The notes beneath the pieces are model-generated. The model saw only the letters and a program-made list of their open reading frames with translations. It was not told the DNA's origin and did not search any database. Shown here one piece after another: positions 11,701 through 23,039 of a stretch of 64,000 nt of DNA. Made by a program: the position numbers and the translations under genes. Position 1 is the first letter of the stretch; every line of letters begins with the position of its first letter. The DNA comes from Zygaena filipendulae (taxonomy: Eukaryota > Arthropoda > Insecta > Lepidoptera > Zygaenidae): the NCBI GenBank assembly GCA_907165275.2, contig OU015652.1, positions 9,067,001 through 9,131,000 of the forward strand, in the 5' to 3' direction.

Positions 11701-14700
11701 GTACACCATTATGTCCGACGCGCTCACTTCCACCTGCCAAAATACATTTAAAACTTTTATGGGGTACGTTACATGCTATTGGCATGATTTGTTCTAGTGT
11801 TGGGAATGCTTAATATCTATCATTTAGATAATCTAATAAATATTAAAGTTAGTGCAGTGGTTTCGTTTGTTAGTAACATAATTTAAAGTTTCTGGCCCTA
11901 GGAGAACACGTCTTTCGTAGATCGTGATATTACCGGGAGGGCGGAGAAAGGCTTATTACCAATATCGTTCAAAATTTGCGTGATCGGGCCCCAGGTGAGA
12001 GCCGTGCTCTCGTACTTTTGTCAGAGGGCATTGTCCATCGGTGGGGTCTTTTGGTGGTACTCTAAGAACAAGCTGTACTTTCCGCGCGATGCGCGCACCC
12101 ACTTTACACTTTTATTAGAATAAATAAGTTGTTAAGTGCTGTGCATTATGTTCCATAAATAAAATAAAAATAAAACAGAATACAAATACAGCAACAAGAA
12201 CTACGAACCTGCGCTGGGTGTACCTGCACTTAGCTAATGCAGAGTTGGTTGGTTGGCTCTTTCAGCAGAGCATGCAAGATAACTATGGGTTTAGATTAGG
12301 CACTTATTTAATGTTTGTTTATTATTTTTGTGTGTTATGCAGAAATAAATGTTATTCTATTCTAACCTCTTTTACAGTAGACGATAGTCCATGACAACAT
12401 ATCTCAGTCAGGATACCAACATCACAAATCAATGTGAGACACTTTTCGTCGGATGTTCCATCCGTATCGTCACCGACCAACACAGACCGGACCATATCAG
12501 CTAGCATTACGTAGAATTTCGTCTGCACCCAGTCTATTCGATGAGCCATCAAACTGAGCGCTATACTGCGAGCCGTAGACCAATCGTCATCGCTAAACTC
12601 CACAGCTTTAGACTCGCTCAGTATAATATCAGCCACATCATTAACATAAGATTCACTCAAGTGCAAATCTAGGACAGGAAGAGAGCTCTTTATGCAAAAC
12701 AAAACTTCTTTCGAACTACGACAGTTATTTTTGTTCTTCATAAATTTGACGGCGTCATCCATTTTAGTTGTCAGCTCTTTTAAAGCGTTATATTTACTTC
12801 TGTGTTCTTGATCTGCCGATATTCTAGTGGTCTGGAAAAAGTAAATAAACGGTTAAGGTTTTCTATGTGATGATTTTACGAAAAATTCAATACATGGTAT
12901 TAAATAATCGAAAGAAATTTTTAAACTTGGAGTTTCATATTTAGCATAAGATCTAAAAAAACGACTTCAAAGTTAATATTTTACATAATTATCCATTAAA
13001 ATCCTATATAAGTAAAAATTGAGCGCGCAAAAAATCTGAAGTGTGTTAACAAGGGTGAACCACCTTCAGGTGTCATTCACCTGAAAGACACCTGAAGGTG
13101 GTTCACCCTCGTAAACACGCGTCTTTATTTATGGTTTTCTGTGTGATCTATCAGTGTTTCTATGTATATTTCTATTACATATTTACACTATCGTAGGCTT
13201 GAACATTATTTTCTGACCTGCAATAACAGGTTAATCCTCTCACTGAGCTTCGGGTAGAAGAGTTGGAGCGCGGGATCGAGCTGGGCGGCGCGCAGCACGT
13301 CCGCCAACGACTTAGGAGGCATCGCAGAGTCGCGCGCCCAACGCAGCAGCCGCTCCGCGCAGCGCACCAGCCGCAGCCAGGCCACGCGGTGGTGGCATCG
13401 TTCCGTATCCTCCGAGAATGACTTCCTGGAAAAATAATGAGCAATAGACTGTTTGACTAAATTTTTGTTTTTAGTCCGTAGATTTCTTTACGAATTCAAA
13501 AAATAACGGCGATACGTTGAGTCGAAATGTCGCATGACATCACAACCAAGTACAGTTTATAAATGCATATGACGTTACGAGCCCCTACTCCTAAACTTTA
13601 ATGCCCTTTATCCAAGTACATTTTCATTAATTTGAAAAAGCAAAATATTATATACATGTATATTATTTTTTATTACTAGAATTTTTATCAAATATTTAGT
13701 CAATTTAGTTATTGCCTATTGACAGCTACCAGTGGTGTTGTGGATCGCCGAACCTGAGCACAGCGCCAGGCGTCGCAGGTTCGATCCCCGATTCAGATTA
13801 AACATTTATACACGTTGAATATTTGTGTTTACTTTCTTAATGTTAGTGGTTAAGATAACGAACTTACTATAAATGCGTATTATTATTATTAATCATCATC
13901 TTAGGAGTTAACTTCAGAAACTTTTTTATTGAGTTTTTGCATTGAATACTAGCAATCAATATGAAGAGGTGAACTGGGGCTGATAAACGGTACATCCTTA
14001 TCTATACATATAATAAAATTGTAACAGGTCGATGTCTGTACATGGGAGATAAATAAGAAAAAATAAATTTAGGTGATTCTATGAGTGATATAGAAGCCAA
14101 AAATACCGTTTTTACAATGTTTTGTCTGTCTGTTTATATTCGTGCTACGCAAAAACTGCTGCACCAAAATGAATGCGGTTTTTTTTTTGTTATGTTACTT
14201 AGGGTCTAACTTAGATGCTCATGTTTCGATTTGTTTGAAATTCCATCTGGAACTCAAGACATTAAAAAAATGCTGGTCATCCTGGCTACTATCCTACTAA
14301 TATTATAAATGTGAAAGTGTGGATGTTTGTTACTCAATCACGCAAAAACGGCTGAATGGATTTGGATGAAATTTGGCATTTGACAACGTGGTCAAGGGTA
14401 TAGAAAAGAACATAGGGTACTTTTTATCCCGGAATTCCAGCGGGAACTCCAAAATTACCGCGGGTAAAACCGCGGGGCAGTACTTTTATAAATGCGAAAG
14501 TGAGTTTGTTTGTTACGCTTTCACGCCTTAACGGCTCAACGGATCGTCAAGAAATTTTGCACACACGTTTTCAGGAGTACAGAGAAGGACATAAGGTACT
14601 TTTTATGCCGGAATTCCCGCGGTAACTCCAAAATTAACGCCGGTGAAACTACATTAAATTTTGCATACTTCATGTTATCGAGGGTAGTTACAGAAAAAAT

Positions 14701-17700
14701 ATAGGGTAGTAGTTTTATCTCGGAATAACCGCAAGATCTCCGAAATTAACGCGGGTGAAACCGCGGGGAACAGCTAGTTAATAAATATTAATTACCTGTA
14801 TTTCGTCAAGAGGTCTCCTAAAAGCCGCATAGCCATACAACTTTTGTGTGCCACGTCTCTATGAATCTTTGTATGGTGTTCTTTAGTCCAGAAATTTTCG
14901 CTCACGCATTCCAATAATAAGCGTACTTGATAATCGATTAAATTTAAACATGTGTTTAATTCTTTCTGAAATATACAAAAGCGGAATATTATTATTTATG
15001 TTTCCACGCCACGTGTGTATATACCGCGCAAGTGTATAGACTATAGAGTAACCGATATAAAACAGTCGATGTTACCAAATCCAAGCTTTCCCTGTCGTCG
15101 GCGTCATCAGAGAACGTCACGCTTCTCGACATGACGGTCAACACCGTGCGCATCGAGTCCAGCGCGAACACCGGAGCCGGCAACTGCTTCAAGGCGGCCA
15201 AACCATCCTCCCGTCCCGACAGCACGCGAACCCCGCCGGCTATCTGCTCCAGTTCTATGTTCACGTTATCTTCGGAATCTTCACCGTCATCTGAAAGCTG
15301 AACAGAAATTTATTCATATTCGTATACAGCTGCTCCCGGCGCATGTCTTGCGCCCTTTTTTACCACACCTTCCCTCACAACGCGCACAATAACCCACATC
15401 ATAAATATTACCGCAACGGTGAACAGACAAAAAAAAACCTAATTTTTATAGCACCGGACATCATTTGTATAGAATAATACACTTTTTTGTAAATCAATGA
15501 TAGAGTTAGTTCATCGCATAGGTTTAACCTATGTTAAACCTCTATAAGTTTGGATTTTGATCCATTAGATTCATGGTTGCTGTCAATTTTAGGGTGCGCA
15601 GTCATTTGGCAAACGCGCAGAGAATGCGGCGCTCGCGCACACTCGTGGGTGCGGTAACTGCAACGGCGGTGCGCCTTAACAGAGCAACATACGCGAGATT
15701 TGAATAACCCGCGATACATTGTATTCACTTATTATGTACTAGCTGTTCCCCGCGGTTTTACTCGCGTTAATTTCGGAGTTCCCGCGGGAATTCTGGGACA
15801 AAAACTACCCTATGTCCTTATCTGTGCCTCTGACAATGTATATACAAAATTTCATGATGATCGGCTGAGCCGTCAAGGCGTGAAAGCGTAACAGACAGAC
15901 TGACCGACAGACAGACTGACTGACACGCAGACAGACTGAGTTACTTTCGCATTTATAATGTTAGTAGGGATTGTATTTCGAACGCTTCAAGCGGACCGTG
16001 CGTGAATCGAAGTGAAAGAGTTGCAGTTTATTTATTTATTTATTTAAATGGAGAAAAACAGATACAAATTTACACTAAATAATAAATACAAGAAATATTT
16101 TACCTATAATACAACAATTTGAACTCTTAGTTAAGTAACAACATCACGCAAACGGCGTATTCGTCAGACTTCAGATGTGTACGCACTACGCACCCTTAGG
16201 AAATGATACGTACCTATGTACGTCAATCGTCAGTCTGAAAATTGTCTATTGATTATGGATTTTTGATTCTGGTCTGTGTGTTCGTTAATGATGTAAAATG
16301 TTGTTTTCAGTTTGATTATAAATATTATGGTGTGTATAAGATATATTAGTATCACCTTATTAGTTGCTGCATGTATCAATTCTAAAGAAGAAAGTTGCGC
16401 CAGTCTTGTACAGAGTGATCTTGTGATGTAAAGCAAAACGAGGAGCGCTTCTCCTGGACGACCTCCCATACTGCCACTCAATATGTTCAGCAAATTCTGT
16501 TGAAATCAATGATATTATAAGTACCTATTAAAGGAGGTAGATATGGCCCTAGTCTGCGGAAACCGAGGCCTTCAAATGCCCCTAATTAGCTATGATTTGC
16601 TAACAGACATACCCATCTCTTTCTATTCCATAATTTCCGTATTAGCTTTCACATTCACGTGTATATGGCAAAGTGGAACAATATTTGAACGCTGCGTACA
16701 TGGGATTTTTAATATATCAATGTCCGCGTAGTATGAAGGTACGTCATCCTTACTAAAATATCATTGGTTGAAATATAACATCATATTAAAACGAATCACA
16801 AATAAAAACATGACAAATAACTTAACGAATTTACGAGGAAAATTAAAAACTACGTTTATTGTCTTTGCAATAGATTCTAATATTGCACGAAAAAATACAC
16901 TACTGTATAATAATTCACCATTTCACCAGTTACAAAAGTTACCTCTATTATAGTAGGTCTGTTGAGAAAAATTTCCGGAGGAAAATCACGCAAAAACACG
17001 TCCCTTATAAATCTGCAGCATCTGCGCGTCGACTTGAGCAACTTCAGGGCATCTTCGATAAGCAACATCGTTTTGGAGTCGGAAGAGCAGAGCTCCGCCC
17101 AAGGAAAAAGTACCACTTTTATACCATCCGAAACTCTTAGTCTGAAAATTGAATCATGTAACGATACTGTAAATCCTTACATATTATAAAACAAAGTTGT
17201 CCGCCGCCTGTTCGTGATAAACTCAAAAACTACTGAACGGATTTTCATGCGGTTTTCATCAATAGATAGAATGTTTTAAGAGAAAGGTTTATTTTTGCAG
17301 TTTATATAATGTTATTCGTAATTTTATTAATAAACCCGCGGTTTCACCGACGTGAATTTTAGGATCCCCGCGGTAAGTCGTACCGCAGCAGCTATAAACC
17401 GTCCAACGTTTCGACAAAGAAAATTGTGTGAATATGATTTTAATAGATCGTTCAGAATTTACATGATCACAAACACACACCAATAAAAAGTAATTACTCT
17501 TTAAAAAATGCATTAATAATATTATTATAATAAGATACTTACACGTCATTTGTGTTGATTTCGCATTCCTCTTTAGAATTCAATGTCTCTTTTGAAATCT
17601 CACATGCTATATTATTGTATAAACTCTGGTTTGACCCATCTTCACTTTCAGAACTGTAAAAGGAAAAACTACATCTTTACTAATATTACAAATGCATTTA

Positions 17701-20000
17701 AGTAAAAAAAACAGTTGTGGAAATTAAGCAAATAAAGTTTATTTTTTTCTATTCTAAATGTCAAAGCGAGTTTGTTTGTTTGTTTGTTACGCTTTCACGC
17801 ATTAACGGCTCAACCGATCATCACGAAATTTTGCATACACGGTGTCAGGGGTACAGGTAAGGATATAGGCTACTTTTTATTCCGGAATTTCCGCGGGGAC
17901 TTTGAACTTATCGCGGATGAAACCGCCGGGAGCAGCTAATTTAAAAATAATGCATAAAGCATAATATGGTTGTACAATCTTATCAGTTCATACTTACCTC
18001 ATCAGAGAATTGAGATTCAGTCGAGGCACTACCATGTTGTCATCTGACTCTACTGTATTCAAAAACCTTAAAGTTTCCACAACATCATTGTAAACATCTC
18101 TAGCTTCAGGCTCAATCTTTTGTTTAATAGCATTCAAGCTGATCAAAATTTTCCTTACACCAAACTCTTTTACTATATAGCTTCCAGATTTTGTCTAAAA
18201 GTGGGTATACCATCAATTTGTTGTAAGTATCCAAGGAAAACAATCCAAACACCAGGAAAGTTGGATAATAATGATATACTGAACATAATTACTTAAACAT
18301 ACATGATATGGAGATAATAATACAAAAAGATTTTAATCGTATAGATAGATTACTAAAGCAACATTTTTTAAGTAGATTGAGGTGAACAATAGTGAGCATA
18401 TTGTACTCAAAATCAAACTTTTTTAAACCAATTTAGTAGGTGTGTACTATGTAATGATTCTACGTGCTTGCACACACTATGCGGCATGCCGTTGTGTCTT
18501 GTCGCAACGACTTGTCATCTACGTAAGGAGAGCTCTGCATCTTGTCGCCGCGACTTCACCTCCAACGAACGAGCGCGGTCCGACTCCCTAGCTTGTTGTT
18601 ACGACTCTGCAACTCATACGCGTGCGCGAAGCTTTGAACAAAATATATGAAAATTGTGGGCCGCAGCCTGTTGTCGCGTCAAGTCATCGAGCTGTCGCTG
18701 TCGCGTGTCGCATAGAGTGAGCTGGCTCTACACAAAAAAACTTCATGCTTAAAATTGTATGTATCTATACAGAACGTAACGGCAGCAGACCTACAAGTGT
18801 ACCTATCTCTATTCAAAATATTAAAATAATCCAAAACATTATTGTTTCAACATAATATTCATCTCTCAGTGTTTTGTTTATAATATGCATCATGCAAAAA
18901 CTAGTAAACAAAATATTGCCATTATATAATATAGTATTTTCTTATGAGTAATTCAAGTTAAAATACAGTCTTCATTTCAATAATTTCATTGCAGTTGGTT
19001 CAAGAGGAATTATGATAAACTAGTTGTGCCCCGCGGCTTCACCTGAGTTAATTTCAGAGTTCCCGCGGGAATTCCGGGATAAAAAGTACCCTATGTGTTA
19101 ATCTGATGTATAAGCTATATTATTGTAAAGTTTCATTTAAATCCATCTAGTAGTTTTTGCGTGAAAGAGTAACAAACATCCATCCATACATACAAACTTT
19201 CGCATTTATAATATTAGTAAGGATTGAAAATTTTATGATTCATTATGTACCTTGAGCACAAAAGGGGCACCAGTGTAGTGTATTTCCAGAGACAACACAA
19301 CCAGTGCCAGAAAAACAAAAATATACTTGACTATATTATCCTAATTGACTCTATCCTCCCGAGACCCGGGTTTTCAGATAGCATGTAGTCATCTAGACCT
19401 ATTGTCCTAAATATAGAATGAATTAATAGTTGGGCATCAAACCGGTACATAAAATTTTATGTATTTTAAATATTTGAAGTTTTATTTATTTCTTTATATT
19501 TTTTATGTATGACATATTTGAAACATTATTTGATGAGTAATTTTAATGAGTAGTATTTAGATTTTTTTTTTCTATTTATAGCATGTTAGGTCTCTTGTAA
19601 GTACCCTATTATATTAATAAAACAAAAAATGAAGACACACTTGAATTTTTCAGTCAAAAATTGTGTCCTAGAAATAGGACATTAGGTCTTAATGTGATGT
19701 ACAACTGTCAAACTTTAAATCATATGAGGGATTATGTCCTTTATTTAGGACACGGGGTCTCGGGAGGCTATTGTATATGTATATAATAAAACCTTTTAAA
19801 AACATCACTTACTTTTATAGTGTTCAGAAGCAATTCGAGTGCTTCCTTCTGCAATGAAGGCTGATGAACTTCAAACCAAGCCAATAGAGAATCCAAGAGT
19901 TGGCGTGTTTCAGTCAACTCATCTTCTAACATCCATCCCAGCTGCAACTTTGCTAATAATAGTTGAAGAGAACGTTCTCTTATTTCTTTTAAAGGGTGGC
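2792..20000 (-). CDS. RTTN: Rotatin (RTTN / anastral spindle 3) gene, 21 exons, both ends incomplete
   Basis: Rotatin is a large armadillo-like repeat protein needed for centriole and basal-body assembly and ciliary signalling; the Drosophila counterpart is Ana3. Exons in transcription order: 20000-19813, 18194-17998, 17653-17543, 17141-16943, 16496-16356, 15297-15076, 14965-14796, 13425-13218, 12831-12367, 11733-11589, 11156-10980, 10683-10559, 10231-10011, 8654-8501, 8408-8162, 7736-7475, 7286-7102, 6627-6361, 5961-5741, 3186-3042, 2922-2792. Every junction has AG/GT and the phases fit throughout, giving about 1,393 codons. Family signatures are HPLKEIRERSLQLLLAKL, matching the rotatin N-terminus, and VVLFPWAEL followed by FPPEIFLNRPTIIE. 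Later exons are leucine-rich helical repeats. The first exon, which should end in phase 1 just before GHPL, was not found. The family is about 2,000 residues long, so some 600 C-terminal residues are missing to the left. Exons at 5.7-8.4 kb are extremely GC-rich. The 8654-8501 donor was chosen by phase. Confidence 0.9.
4410..4487. repeat. imperfect hairpin of about 78 bp
   Basis: The outer arms GGTTAGCCAA and TTGGCTAACC enclose inner arms ACTCTAGTTTTACGTG and CACGTGAAAACTAGAGT around a 2-nt loop, with an unpaired bulge between the two pairs. It lies in a rotatin intron. A fold-back MITE remnant is the simplest reading. Confidence 0.6.
4574..4836 (+). mobile_element. MITE with TTAGTCCGTC termini (copy 1)
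   Basis: About 263 bp bounded by TTAGTCCGTC and GACGGACTAA, AT-rich, with internal blocks CGTATTTTTTGC, CGCATCAAAGTTTAGG and ATATCGCCGTTATTTTTT. Related copies lie at 13471-13690, 36165-36407 and 47430-47678. No coding capacity. Superfamily undetermined. Confidence 0.75.
5419..5529 (+). mobile_element. chimera of the E1 head and a Helitron-like 3' end
   Basis: The first ~50 bp match the head of E1 (TCATACTCGGAAAGTAGG then GTTGCCTGAGGAGCGGG). At about 5472 this passes directly into a Helitron-like tail (GGAATTCCCGCGGGAACT, hairpin, CAGCTAGT). It sits in a rotatin intron. Confidence 0.7.
8757..9369 (+). mobile_element. E1 repeat, copy 3 (core inverted relative to copies 1 and 2)
   Basis: About 610 bp, collinear with the E1 units at the window start until the TTATTTAGTCCC block near 9268. 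From there the GC-rich core runs in the opposite orientation (TCGATCTATTGGCGCCCTCG) and is closed by GGGACTGAATAA. Copies 1 and 2 lack that second arm. It lies in the rotatin intron between exons 10231-10011 and 8654-8501. No transposase. Confidence 0.8.
9369..9744 (+). mobile_element. Repeat B copy flanked by duplicated E1 tails
   Basis: Positions 9369-9685 match 18334-18650 almost base for base (starting TAATCGTATAGATAGATT, ending GAACAAAATATATG). Directly after it, 9684-9744 repeats the last ~60 bp of E1 (CCAAACCCCGTCTCGGGACT to AACAATGTACTATT), which also lies directly before B. B is CpG-rich with several TTGTCGC motifs and has no coding capacity. Confidence 0.75.
10855..10963 (+). mobile_element. 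Helitron-like element, short copy beside a rotatin splice donor
   Basis: It starts with ACAAAGTCCTCCGCC and TTCGCGATAAACTC and ends with the hairpin CCGCGGGTGAAACCGCGG then GACAGCTAGT. The end lies about 16 bp from the donor of rotatin exon 11156-10980. The 3' hairpin about 10 nt before CTAG followed by T is the Helitron signature. Confidence 0.7.
11148..11260. mobile_element. palindromic MITE overlapping a rotatin splice acceptor
   Basis: About 113 bp with ends GTACAGTCG and CGACTGTAC and inner arms GTCAGTCGTTGAACTTTATT and ATTCAACGACTGAAAAG. A related copy is at 41157-41265. The left 9 bp are the first nine coding bases (minus strand) of rotatin exon 11156-10980, and the preceding ATAG acceptor lies inside the element. 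Confidence 0.7.
11481..11950. mobile_element. two short transposon relics around rotatin exon 11733-11589
   Basis: 11481-11515 is the minus-strand terminus of the fold-back family seen at 21062 and 44672 (TTTAACCGACTTCAAAAAGG then GGAGGTTCTCAATCCG). 11846-11950 resembles the MITE at 39370-39493 (AGTGCAGTGGTTTCGTTTG, TCGTAGATCGTGATATTACC). Neither is intact. Confidence 0.55.
13041..13119. repeat. pre-miRNA-sized hairpin in a rotatin intron
   Basis: Arms at 13053-13074 and 13087-13108 are perfect 22-nt inverted repeats (GGTGAACCACCTTCAGG in the left arm) around a 12-nt loop. Pairing extends outward with three mismatches to about 34 bp per arm. It lies between rotatin exons 13425-13218 and 12831-12367. 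Either a very short MITE or a small-RNA hairpin; sequence alone cannot decide. Confidence 0.65.
13441..13690 (-). mobile_element. MITE with AGTCCGT terminus (copy 2, minus orientation)
   Basis: Same family as 4574-4836: TTAGTCCGTA at 13471, AAAAAATAACGGCGATACG, CTAAACTTTAATGCCC and GAAAAAGCAAAATA follow in the reversed order. The far terminus is degraded. Intronic in rotatin. Confidence 0.6.
14285..14777 (+). mobile_element. three tandem partial Helitron-like elements
   Basis: One copy at about 14285-14485 (CTACTAATATTATAAATG start, hairpin ACCGCGGGTAAAACCGCGG), a second at about 14486-14640 (TTACGCTTTCACGCCTTAAC to CCGGTGAAAC), and a third at 14641-14777 ending GAACAGCTAGT. Only the last has the full CTAG terminus. 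It ends about 19 bp from the donor of rotatin exon 14965-14796. Confidence 0.75.
15737..15971 (-). mobile_element. Helitron-like element, near-complete, minus strand
   Basis: The minus-strand 3' end is at 15737 (ACTAGCTGTTCCCCGCGG on the plus strand) and the 5' end near 15971 (TTTATAATGTTAGTAGGGAT). It lies in the rotatin intron between exons 16496-16356 and 15297-15076. Confidence 0.75.
17185..17940 (+). mobile_element. two Helitron-like copies flanking rotatin exon 17653-17543
   Basis: 17185-17285 carries an element 5' part (AAAACAAAGTTGTCCGCCG), with an inverted 3' hairpin fragment at 17329-17385 (CCCGCGGTTTCACCGACG). 17750-17940 is a fuller copy, from AAATGTCAAAGCGAGTTTG to GAAACCGCCGGGAGCAGC. 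Both are intronic. Confidence 0.6.
18334..18745 (+). mobile_element. Repeat B, longer copy
   Basis: 18334-18650 matches 9369-9685. It continues with a further ~95 bp (GGGCCGCAGCCTGTTGTCGC onward) missing from the other copy, so it may be closer to full length. Many TGTCGC/GCGAC motifs; class unknown. Intronic in rotatin. Confidence 0.65.
19020..19225 (-). mobile_element. Helitron-like element, near-complete, minus strand
   Basis: The minus-strand 3' end is at 19020 (ACTAGTTGTGCCCCGCGG on the plus strand) and the 5' end at about 19225 (ATAATATTAGTAAGGATT). Its middle part closely matches, reverse-complemented, the copy at 58605-58805. Confidence 0.75.
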
Positions 20001-20448
20001 CTAAAAATAAACGAAGTTCAATAATAAACAGATATAGATAAATTGAGAATGAGACAGATAACAATAATAATTACTTCTATATTATAGTCTCTACTCTATG
20101 CTAGTTGTATATATTATGTATATTGTTGTATGCTAAGTCTTAATCAAGCCCATCCATTAGAATATTATTATTATACCATCATTCAGTTATCTGATCTATT
20201 TCTATAATATTTCCCTATTAGATTGTTTATTACACTTCTTCACACCTTCAGCCCTTATCTACTATTATTATATTATCTGTGACTGAACTTAATCATCATG
20301 AAATTTTGCATACATGTTAACAGAGGTATAGAAGAGGACATAGAGTGGTTTCTGTCCTGGATATTCTGCAGGAACTTCAAAATTAACGCTGGTGAAACTG
20401 CAGGGCACAGCTTGTATTTATGTATACTACAAACACTTTGAACCTTAA

Positions 20449-20644
20449 GGGTTGATTACACCTAACGAGTACAGCGGGCGTGGCGAACCAGCGAGGTGGG
20501 TACTCGGCCTGGTAAACAGATTAGGATTCTAGAGACTCTCTCGCCTCTCTGCTTGACCGGCCGAGAACTCGTTAGTGTTTATACCAACCAGCACTCGGCC
20601 GAGGACACTGACTCGCCACTGTACTCGTTTGGTGTAATCAACCC
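20449..20644. mobile_element. MITE with 24-bp terminal inverted repeats
   Basis: The ends GGGTTGATTACACCTAACG and CGTTTGGTGTAATCAACCC pair with two mismatches over about 24 bp. The inside has further inverted CTCGGCCGAG/CTCGGCC blocks. 196 bp, non-coding. Confidence 0.75.
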
Positions 20645-21061
20645 ATTACACTTTGAAAAGGTCTTGACATACATTACATAAGTAATACCTATACCATAAA
20701 AACAGTCAGTTGTAGTTGTAAAATCTAGTCGTTTTCTAGTGTAGGTACAAATTACAATACTTACAAAGTTTCTTAATGTATGTAGACAGTATTTCAGACC
20801 TGGTAACAGTAGTCATTGTTGAAAATACATTATGGTACCTATCAGAATATTAAATAAAACTTTAATCAGACAGAATTATTGTTAAAACCAAAATAAAACC
20901 ACTACGTTTTGCGGAATTCAAAATTGTCTAAATTCAAACTAAACAACATTTCACTTTCCACAGAGTTGTCACTTGGTTGTCATTTGTCAGACGTCCCTCG
21001 TCAGCGTCCAGCGCCGCACTTCAAATTAGAAGAAGAAGAAGAAGAAGAACAATAACAAAAA

Positions 21062-22055
21062 AATTAAAACCGACTTCCAAAAACACAAAACTAAAAATCT
21101 TAAAAATAAAAACTAAAAATAACAGCATACCGATTTAATCCAAAAGACAAAAACACACGTAATATTATTATTGGTTTGTGCTACCACTAATCGGTTTGAA
21201 TTCGGTGACAAGCCCGCTGGTGTCTGCCCACTTGGATTGTCCTGCTGCTCACGAAGAGCTGGTGGCGGTGGCCCATCTACCCCCTCCATATTTGGCTTGT
21301 CACCGACTTCATACCGATTAGTAGTAGCACAAACCAATAATAATATTACGTGTGTTTTTGTCTTTTGGATTAAATCGGTATGCTGTTATTTTTAGTTTTT
21401 ATTTTTAAGATTTTTAGTTTTGTGTTTTTGGAAGTCGGTTTTAATTTTTTTGTTAAAAATTTTGTTTATTTCTCGCTTTTAAGTGACTTAGTTCGTAATT
21501 TCTCTAAGTTGCAATAGCCTAATGTCAACTGCTCATCACCTTTTACAATTTTACAAAATATTGCTTTTCCCGACGCAGGGACGTTAATTGTTGAGGAGTT
21601 CTCCTGGTACATCATCATCAGTTCCACTTCACCATATACATTGTGACGAGCATAAATTGTTTAGAAACCATATTAAAGTTAACGAATCGGAATCTGTGAA
21701 ATACCTATTATTTAGTAGTTCTGATGACCATGTGTGGTCTTCATCATCAGTTCCACTTCTTCAAATTTTACTTTCCGAAAGCAAATAAACGATTAACTAT
21801 AAAAAATCCAAAAATCGCTATAGGTGTACCCATAATTTTTGAAGAGTTCCCTCGATCACTCCAAGATCCCATCATCAGATCTCGACTTGGTGGCAATGGG
21901 ACCTAATTGGGAGTATACCCTTTCAAACAAAAAAAGAATTTTTCAAATCGGTCCAACCGTCTTCGAGTAATCGGTGAACATACATAAAAAAAAAAAAAAA
22001 AAAACATACATACAAACGAACATAGAACCTCCTCCTTTTTGGAAGTCGGTTAAAA
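21062..22055. mobile_element. fold-back TIR element with a ~380-bp hairpin end
   Basis: The outer ends are AAAACCGACTTCCAAAAAC and CCTTTTTGGAAGTCGGTT. The first 380 bp form a hairpin: arms of ~150 bp (21062-21215 and 21295-21445) around a short loop, containing ACACGTAATATTATTATTGG and its complement. The rest (to 22055) is AT-rich with an A-run near 21988. A second full copy is at 44672-45612, and a truncated third start is at 22066-22255. No transposase. Confidence 0.75.
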
Positions 22056-22413
22056 AAATTAAAACCGACTTCCTTAAACAAAAAACTAAAAATAAAAAGC
22101 TAAAAATAACAACATACCGATTTAATCCAAAAGACAAAAACACACGTAATATTATTATTGGTTTGTGCTACCACTGATCGGTTTGAATTCGGTGACAAGC
22201 GCGCTGGTGTCTGCCCACTTGGGTTGTCCTGCTCACCACACGAAGAGCTGGTGGCGGGAGTCGACTAGGGACCAATTTAGTGAGAATGGAGGTTCCCAAT
22301 CTACTTCTCCCCAGATTGGTGACGATGTAGGGCAGTGTGATCGCGTCGGATCCAATTTAGGGTCGGTGAGTGAGAGAGAGAGCGAGTGATCACACTACTT
22401 AAAATATACCTTA

Positions 22414-22592
22414 CCGCCGCACTCCGAGTCGACTTTAATGATTACTTAGTTAAGTATAGATTTTTAAAACAAAACTGCCGCAATCAGACAATGTAATAAA
22501 TTTATGTTTATTGGCATTTAACTAATTAAGTTACATCTCATCAAATGCCAATTAACATTAATTTACTGAACGTCTCTGATTGCGGCAGTTTT
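22414..22592. mobile_element. two overlapping small palindromic elements
   Basis: 22414-22460 (GCCGCACTCCGAGTCGAC then TTTAATGATTACTTAG) matches one arm of the MITE at 27675-27800. 22471-22592 is a separate 122-bp element with ends AAAACTGCCGCAATCAGA and TCTGATTGCGGCAGTTTT. Confidence 0.7.
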
Positions 22593-23039
22593 GGTAAAAA
22601 TAGGTAGAAATAGTTAAGATAAAATGGGGGCGTTCGTCGGGAGTTTGTCGTTATATGCAACTTCTCACAGAGCGACCTATTAAGGTTTACTACGATCAAT
22701 AGGAAAGCCTTAATTTCGAAAAATTAAGAATTTCTTAATTAGCATTTTGATAATAAATCTTCATTTTGTAATTACGAAAAAAAAGATTGTTCGTAAAAAA
22801 AATCAAGAGACATTGCTTTTTTTAAGACCAATAATTTCACCTTAATGATTTTGAAACTGGGCAAAAATCTTGGCGCTGCTATTTACTATAAAGTTTTTTT
22901 TTAATAATATTATTGTATTTAGGGGGATTTAGGGGTTTTTGACTTAACTTTTAGGGGTAAATATTTTGAGGGTTGGCAACACTGGATTAAAAATGAAAAA
23001 TCATAAATTAAAAAGTTTTAACGTAGTGTAGTATGTCTA

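Larger units (their letters stand above)
20001..23039. other. rotatin 5' side and intergenic region toward TTC37
   Basis: It should contain the first rotatin exon and promoter, but none could be assigned. A minus-strand ATG at about 20957 opens 15 codons with a GTAGTG donor of the wrong phase. The rest is mostly mobile DNA: a degraded Helitron-like relic at 20285-20415, a TIR element at 20449-20644, a GAA microsatellite near 21028-21048, fold-back elements at 21062-22255 and small MITEs at 22414-22592. Confidence 0.5.

Noticed and set aside
20920..20960. Rotatin first exon starting at a minus-strand ATG near 20957
   Set aside because: Its only donor (GTAGTG) leaves phase 2, but the next exon needs phase 1.
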